Shown one piece after another: positions 60,216 to 64,000 of a stretch of DNA of 64,000 bases. Source of the DNA: Sebastes aleutianus. Lineage: Eukaryota > Chordata > Actinopteri > Perciformes > Sebastidae. The stretch's first letter is position 1, and every line of letters starts with the position of its first letter. The notes under the pieces are model-generated. The model did no database searches and was not told the origin of the DNA. It worked only from the letters and a program-made list of their open reading frames with translations. The translations under genes were made by a program, and so were the position numbers. The stretch lies in NCBI GenBank assembly GCA_916700875.1, contig CAKAKS010000072.1, positions 38,954,614-39,018,613 on the forward strand. The letters run 5' to 3'.

Positions 60216-61654
60216 GTTCTTATTGCACGCTAAATGCTTTGCACATTACCGTGTCCCACACTCTCTCTGACTCTGCAAGCACGTCTCAGCTGATTCAGCA
60301 AATCAAAGGAAGAGCATTTGATTTATTGATCGCTGACAGGATCTAATGAGGATTTCAACAAACATAACAAAAACACTTTGTAAAATACACGACCCTACCC
60401 TAGCTTTAAATTCCCATGGCCATCCCAATCAGTCTTGTGATTTCATTCTATCAATAACTATTCACGCCGCTAAATGGAAAAAAAATAATGAGAACCCAAT
60501 TAGAAACATTCTTAGCTTCGCAAGCTTTTACAAGTTGAAAGACAAAAATCGAACAATGCTTGGAGGGAGGTTTCATTGTTAATGTCTTGTTATTTATCTA
60601 TCTGTTATATTTAGTTATTGCTATCCAATTAGCAGCAAGCTAGCAATGCACATTTGTGAATGGGTAGCAGTTAAAAACAAAGGCTTATTTGCCTGTTTAG
60701 TATTTTATAGATGCACAAGCTGCTCCTTCTCTCTGCCTACAGTTATTTTAGAGTGAACCGACAGCCATGTTTCTTGCAGTGTGAACCCACTGTCTCTTTC
60801 AGTGTCTCTCTCTGTCACTCAATGTCCACACTCCTCCGCAATGTAAACCTCTACATTCTCTCTCCAGCACATCCATCTCTCTTTCTTACATCTCTCTTCT
60901 CCTCCATCTGCCTTTATGATACCGGTATAATGTGAATCTATAGCCGACAGGGTAGACATGTAGGTAGGGCCACCAGAACATTATCTCACCTTTTGGTTCA
61001 GATCATCAAGATCTCTTAGCAATCTGGTGCTTTCTTTCAACTTTTGCTGATTTTTTTCTTTCCTGTCTCTTTCTGTCGCTCTGCTTTGTGCACTCTTTGT
61101 CTTTCTATCAATATTTCTCGCTCTCGCTATACCATCGCCCACTTACGCCTGCCACCGCCGCAGTGGTGGGTCGTCTCTCATCTCAGGGGCGGCTAAAAAT
61201 AGAGAGAGAGACACAACGAGAGAGGCAGAGACAGACTTTGCTCCTTTATTGGGGAGGAAATAGCGAGCTGGAATGTGTGTGGTTCCACCGCCTGTTTGGC
61301 AAACCGGAGTCATGCCTCTCTCTGTTTGAACAGTGGTATCAGAGGGCTTAATCTGTCTCATCGCTCTGATCCTCATCCTGTAGAGGGGCGATTCCACCTG
61401 TCCTGCTACGCCTGTGGTCCGTGGTTCTGTTGGTGTGGGAACAACACATAACCAGTGTGAGGAAATGTCAGCCAAATGCCTTTTTTTTTTTTATTCCTTG
61501 CTTTGTTTCTTGAGTTGCAGTAGATATAATTCAGACCACCAGCCACTTTGGCAGACGACCAGACTTCATTTTGGAAGTGTATCTTATATGAAGTGTATCA
61601 AACCAGTTTGTTTGTGAAAGCGAGATGTGTGTGTGTGTGTGTGTCAAGTGTTAT

Positions 61655-61990
61655 GGGAGAACATATTCTCATACAACATTTCGTATGATATCTTATGTTA
61701 TTCTTCCTCTTTGTTTTCCTGCTAATGTCCAGCAACACGTGTCAATTTCCGCTCGTTACATTCAGTCTTTTCACAATAAACTTCTGTCTTCACAGGAAAC
61801 AACTTCTTTAGGTTTAGGCAAGAAAGCTACTTAGATAAGTTTAGGAAAAGAAATAACCCTGGAAATGGCATAACTTAAGTTAGTAGTTACGTGACAAATA
61901 CATCAACATTGACTTCTGGTTTCACACGGGACACGAACGCCGGGATCCTGGCTGAAAGTCTGGTATTTTTTGACCTACCCATCAACCCAG
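61655..61990 (-). mobile_element. R1 MITE, reverse copy
   Basis: TTCTCATACAACATTTCGTA end, AATGTCCAGCAACACGTGTC, CACAATAAACTTCTGTCTTC, GACTTCTGGTTTCACACGGG, CCTGGCTGAAAGTCTGG. Collinear in reverse with 19130-19500; the left end of the family is missing. Confidence 0.83.
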
Positions 61991-62009
61991 GACATTAAAT
62001 TATGTAAAA

Positions 62010-62840
62010 TATATTGAACACATATTGAAAGACATCTACGGAGCCCACCTAGATCCCCTAGGAGACAATTTTTATTAACTCGTTCCCTCAAGTTAGTAAC
62101 TCAAGGTAATTTTGAATGGGAAAACATATTCAATAACTTCAGTATTATGCAGTGTAGTACCACCAAAATTACATCACACATCAATGATCTCTTCCTGATT
62201 ATACTTATTAAACTAATTAAGACATTTTGATCGTACTGCACTTTATAAAAGTGAAGTTATTGAATATTTTTCCCATTAAAGATTCACCAAAATTATGCAA
62301 AAGCATATTTTTCCAAACTAAGTGTTATAGCACAACTATGAGGAGATCATTGATGTGTGAAGTAATTTTGGTGGTACTACACTGTATAATAGTGAAGTGC
62401 ACTTTGTAGACGGTCCCTGACCACTCGTCTCACAGCCGGCTGCACATGGAGAATGTGTCCATCTGATTAAAATGAGGTTGTAGCTCATTGTCTACCTTAC
62501 TACGGTTAGAAAGAGCCCTCATTTGTGTTTTAACAACGTTTCTGTTATGAGTTATTGATCCAGGAAGTTTGAATCTGTCAATATCTTTCCAACTTTACCA
62601 AAGTACATCACCTAGGGGTTCGCCGTGCATCAGCAGTGCGTGGACTGTCAGGAATGATTGGAAGAATTGCTCTATGAAGTAACTCGTTCCCTCGAGTTAC
62701 TAACTTGAGGGAATGAGTTAATAACCGTAGACATCAGATTGAAAGACATCTACGGAGCCCACCTAGGGAGAAAATTTGTATTAACTCGTTCTGTTAATCT
62801 CAGACCTTGCTCTTGAGAGCAGGGTCTGAGATTAACTCAC
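62010..62840. repeat. palindrome-rich repeat element
   Basis: Contains AAAGACATCTACGGAGCCCA at both 62028 and 62743. Inverted arms: 62117-62195 against 62247-62280 and 62341-62395 (ATCATTGATGTGTGA, TTTTGGTGGTACTACACTG). Hairpin TAACTCGTTCCCTCGAGTTA / TAACTTGAGGGAATGAGTTA at 62682-62722. Hairpin GTTAATCTCAGACC / GGTCTGAGATTAAC at 62794-62836. Confidence 0.82.
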
Positions 62841-64000
62841 AAACATGATCACAATTCTCGGGTCATTGTCTTAGATGACAATGATGACATAGGGGACATT
62901 AGATGCTCCAATGGTATCATGTGCATTACTGAAAATACAAGATCCTATTGAACAGGATGGATTGCTCGAGTGAGAAGACACTTCAGAGAATTCAACAGCT
63001 GTTTGAGAATTAATAATGCAGCATCGTGATGGGCACTTTGGAGATTTGACAGGGATGGATAGAGATCAAACAACGCGGCTGAACGATTGTCTCTCTCTCT
63101 GCCAAAGTGTCAAGATTAAAACCGAAGGAAATCACCAGATTGATGTTGCAGAAGCAGCCGCGGCCACGGTCGAAATATTCAATAACACCCACAGACTTTC
63201 AGATTTATTGGGGATGGCTGTCACATGCAAATTAAAAATCACGGCAGAAACCAGACATATTTGGTAATCGAAAGTAGGTCAGAGAATTCAAAAATAAAAT
63301 CATAATTGGGTTTTGGAGGACAATGAATCAATCCACAGGAAACAGTCGGATGTCTTAGAATAGAAAATGAGAGCAGCTGAGGTTCTGAAACCCTGCATCT
63401 AAAATTTATGTTATGAATAAATGCAACCCTACCTGAGGATTATAGAAGAATCAATAACCAGCGGGGCAAGCCTTAATAAGACGGCTATCTGCATTAATAC
63501 GGTTCTGCTGAAACATACAAATACTCTTATTTAATAAATATTTTCGCTCTCTACAGGAAACACGTGTAAATCACTTTTTTGAGACACTTTAGAGGATTTT
63601 GGTTTGTTGTGATTTCCATTATCACATTACTGATATTTATGAAACCACAGCAGTGGCTTTCCATCACAGGAATGTTACATGAGACAGGTGGAAAGGTGTT
63701 GCACTCAGACTCGCTGTGCTTTACATGCTAAAAGCATCCCAGTAGTGAAAAGGTTAAAAAAGGCTGAGCTTGTTGCAAAATGTTATACAACTGTCCACAT
63801 ATGGGATCATTACATGATATTACTAAACAACAAACCAGGTTCATCTTTAGCTTCCAAAATGACCCATTGGAACATGTGAATGTTTCCTGATCTTCCAACT
63901 CTATGGTTAAGTTTAAAGTTTAGGCAAATAAAACACATTGGTTATGGTTTGGAAAGATCACAGTCCTGCTTAAAAGGAACCTATTAACTGTTGTTGTTAG

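Larger units (their letters stand above)
59154..64000 (+). other. cacna1i intron after the IIS1 exon, runs off the window
   Basis: Begins gtacgg. No IIS2 exon was seen. It contains a composite repeat at 59.3-60.2 kb, a MITE copy at 61.66-61.99 kb and a palindromic element at 62.0-62.84 kb. Unassigned: 60215-61650 (TG run at 61625-61644) and 62840-64000. The last ~100 bp resemble the module shared by the MITE family. Confidence 0.75.

Noticed and set aside
62010..62110. second LTR for the element at 56298
   Set aside because: No similarity to the 299-bp LTR and no polypurine tract next to it.

Overview
The window is nuclear DNA of a ray-finned fish. It carries part of one recognisable cellular gene, broken into small GC-rich exons by long AT-rich introns full of transposon debris. 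The proteins and repeats (AFC-type tRNA SINE, Tc1, hAT and mariner MITEs, CA microsatellites) point to a spiny-rayed teleost; the species cannot be named from sequence alone.

The gene lies on the + strand and encodes a T-type (low-voltage-activated) calcium channel alpha-1 subunit, best matched to CaV3.3 (cacna1i). Six exons join without a frame break: 25455-25552, 36410-36569, 46248-46590, 47190-47282, 58346-58691 and 58780-59153. They give 471 consecutive codons, from the domain I S4 voltage sensor through S5, turret, pore helix with the selectivity-filter Glu, S6 and the I-II linker (gating brake) into domain II S1. Every intron is GT-AG and phases match at every junction. Earlier exons (N-terminus, IS1-IS3) and later ones (IIS2 onward) were not found and should lie outside the window.

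Layout: 1-25454 is intron or far-upstream DNA with repeats, including a Tc1 copy nested in a MITE (10.0-11.3 kb), a TIR element with internal duplications (14.3-15.4 kb) and a 541-bp tandem duplication (15.6-16.7 kb). 24721-25373 is a hAT-type MITE with a perfect 8-bp target duplication, ending 81 bp before the S4 exon. 25553-36409 and 36570-46247 are ~10-kb introns with MITEs, LINE scraps and an inverted 22-bp minisatellite. 47283-58345 is an 11-kb intron with a 960-bp TA-target element whose empty site survives in a nearby paralogous copy, two AC-rich minisatellites, and a solo 5' LTR joined to a perfect proline-tRNA primer binding site. 59154-64000 is intron with tandem and palindromic repeats.

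No operon, CRISPR array, tRNA or rRNA gene, or second protein-coding gene could be supported. I found no new molecular system. The most useful leads are a two-residue shortening in the CaV3.3 gating brake, a possible in-phase alternative donor in the I-II linker, the intron MITE beside the S4 exon, and the LTR/PBS remnant.
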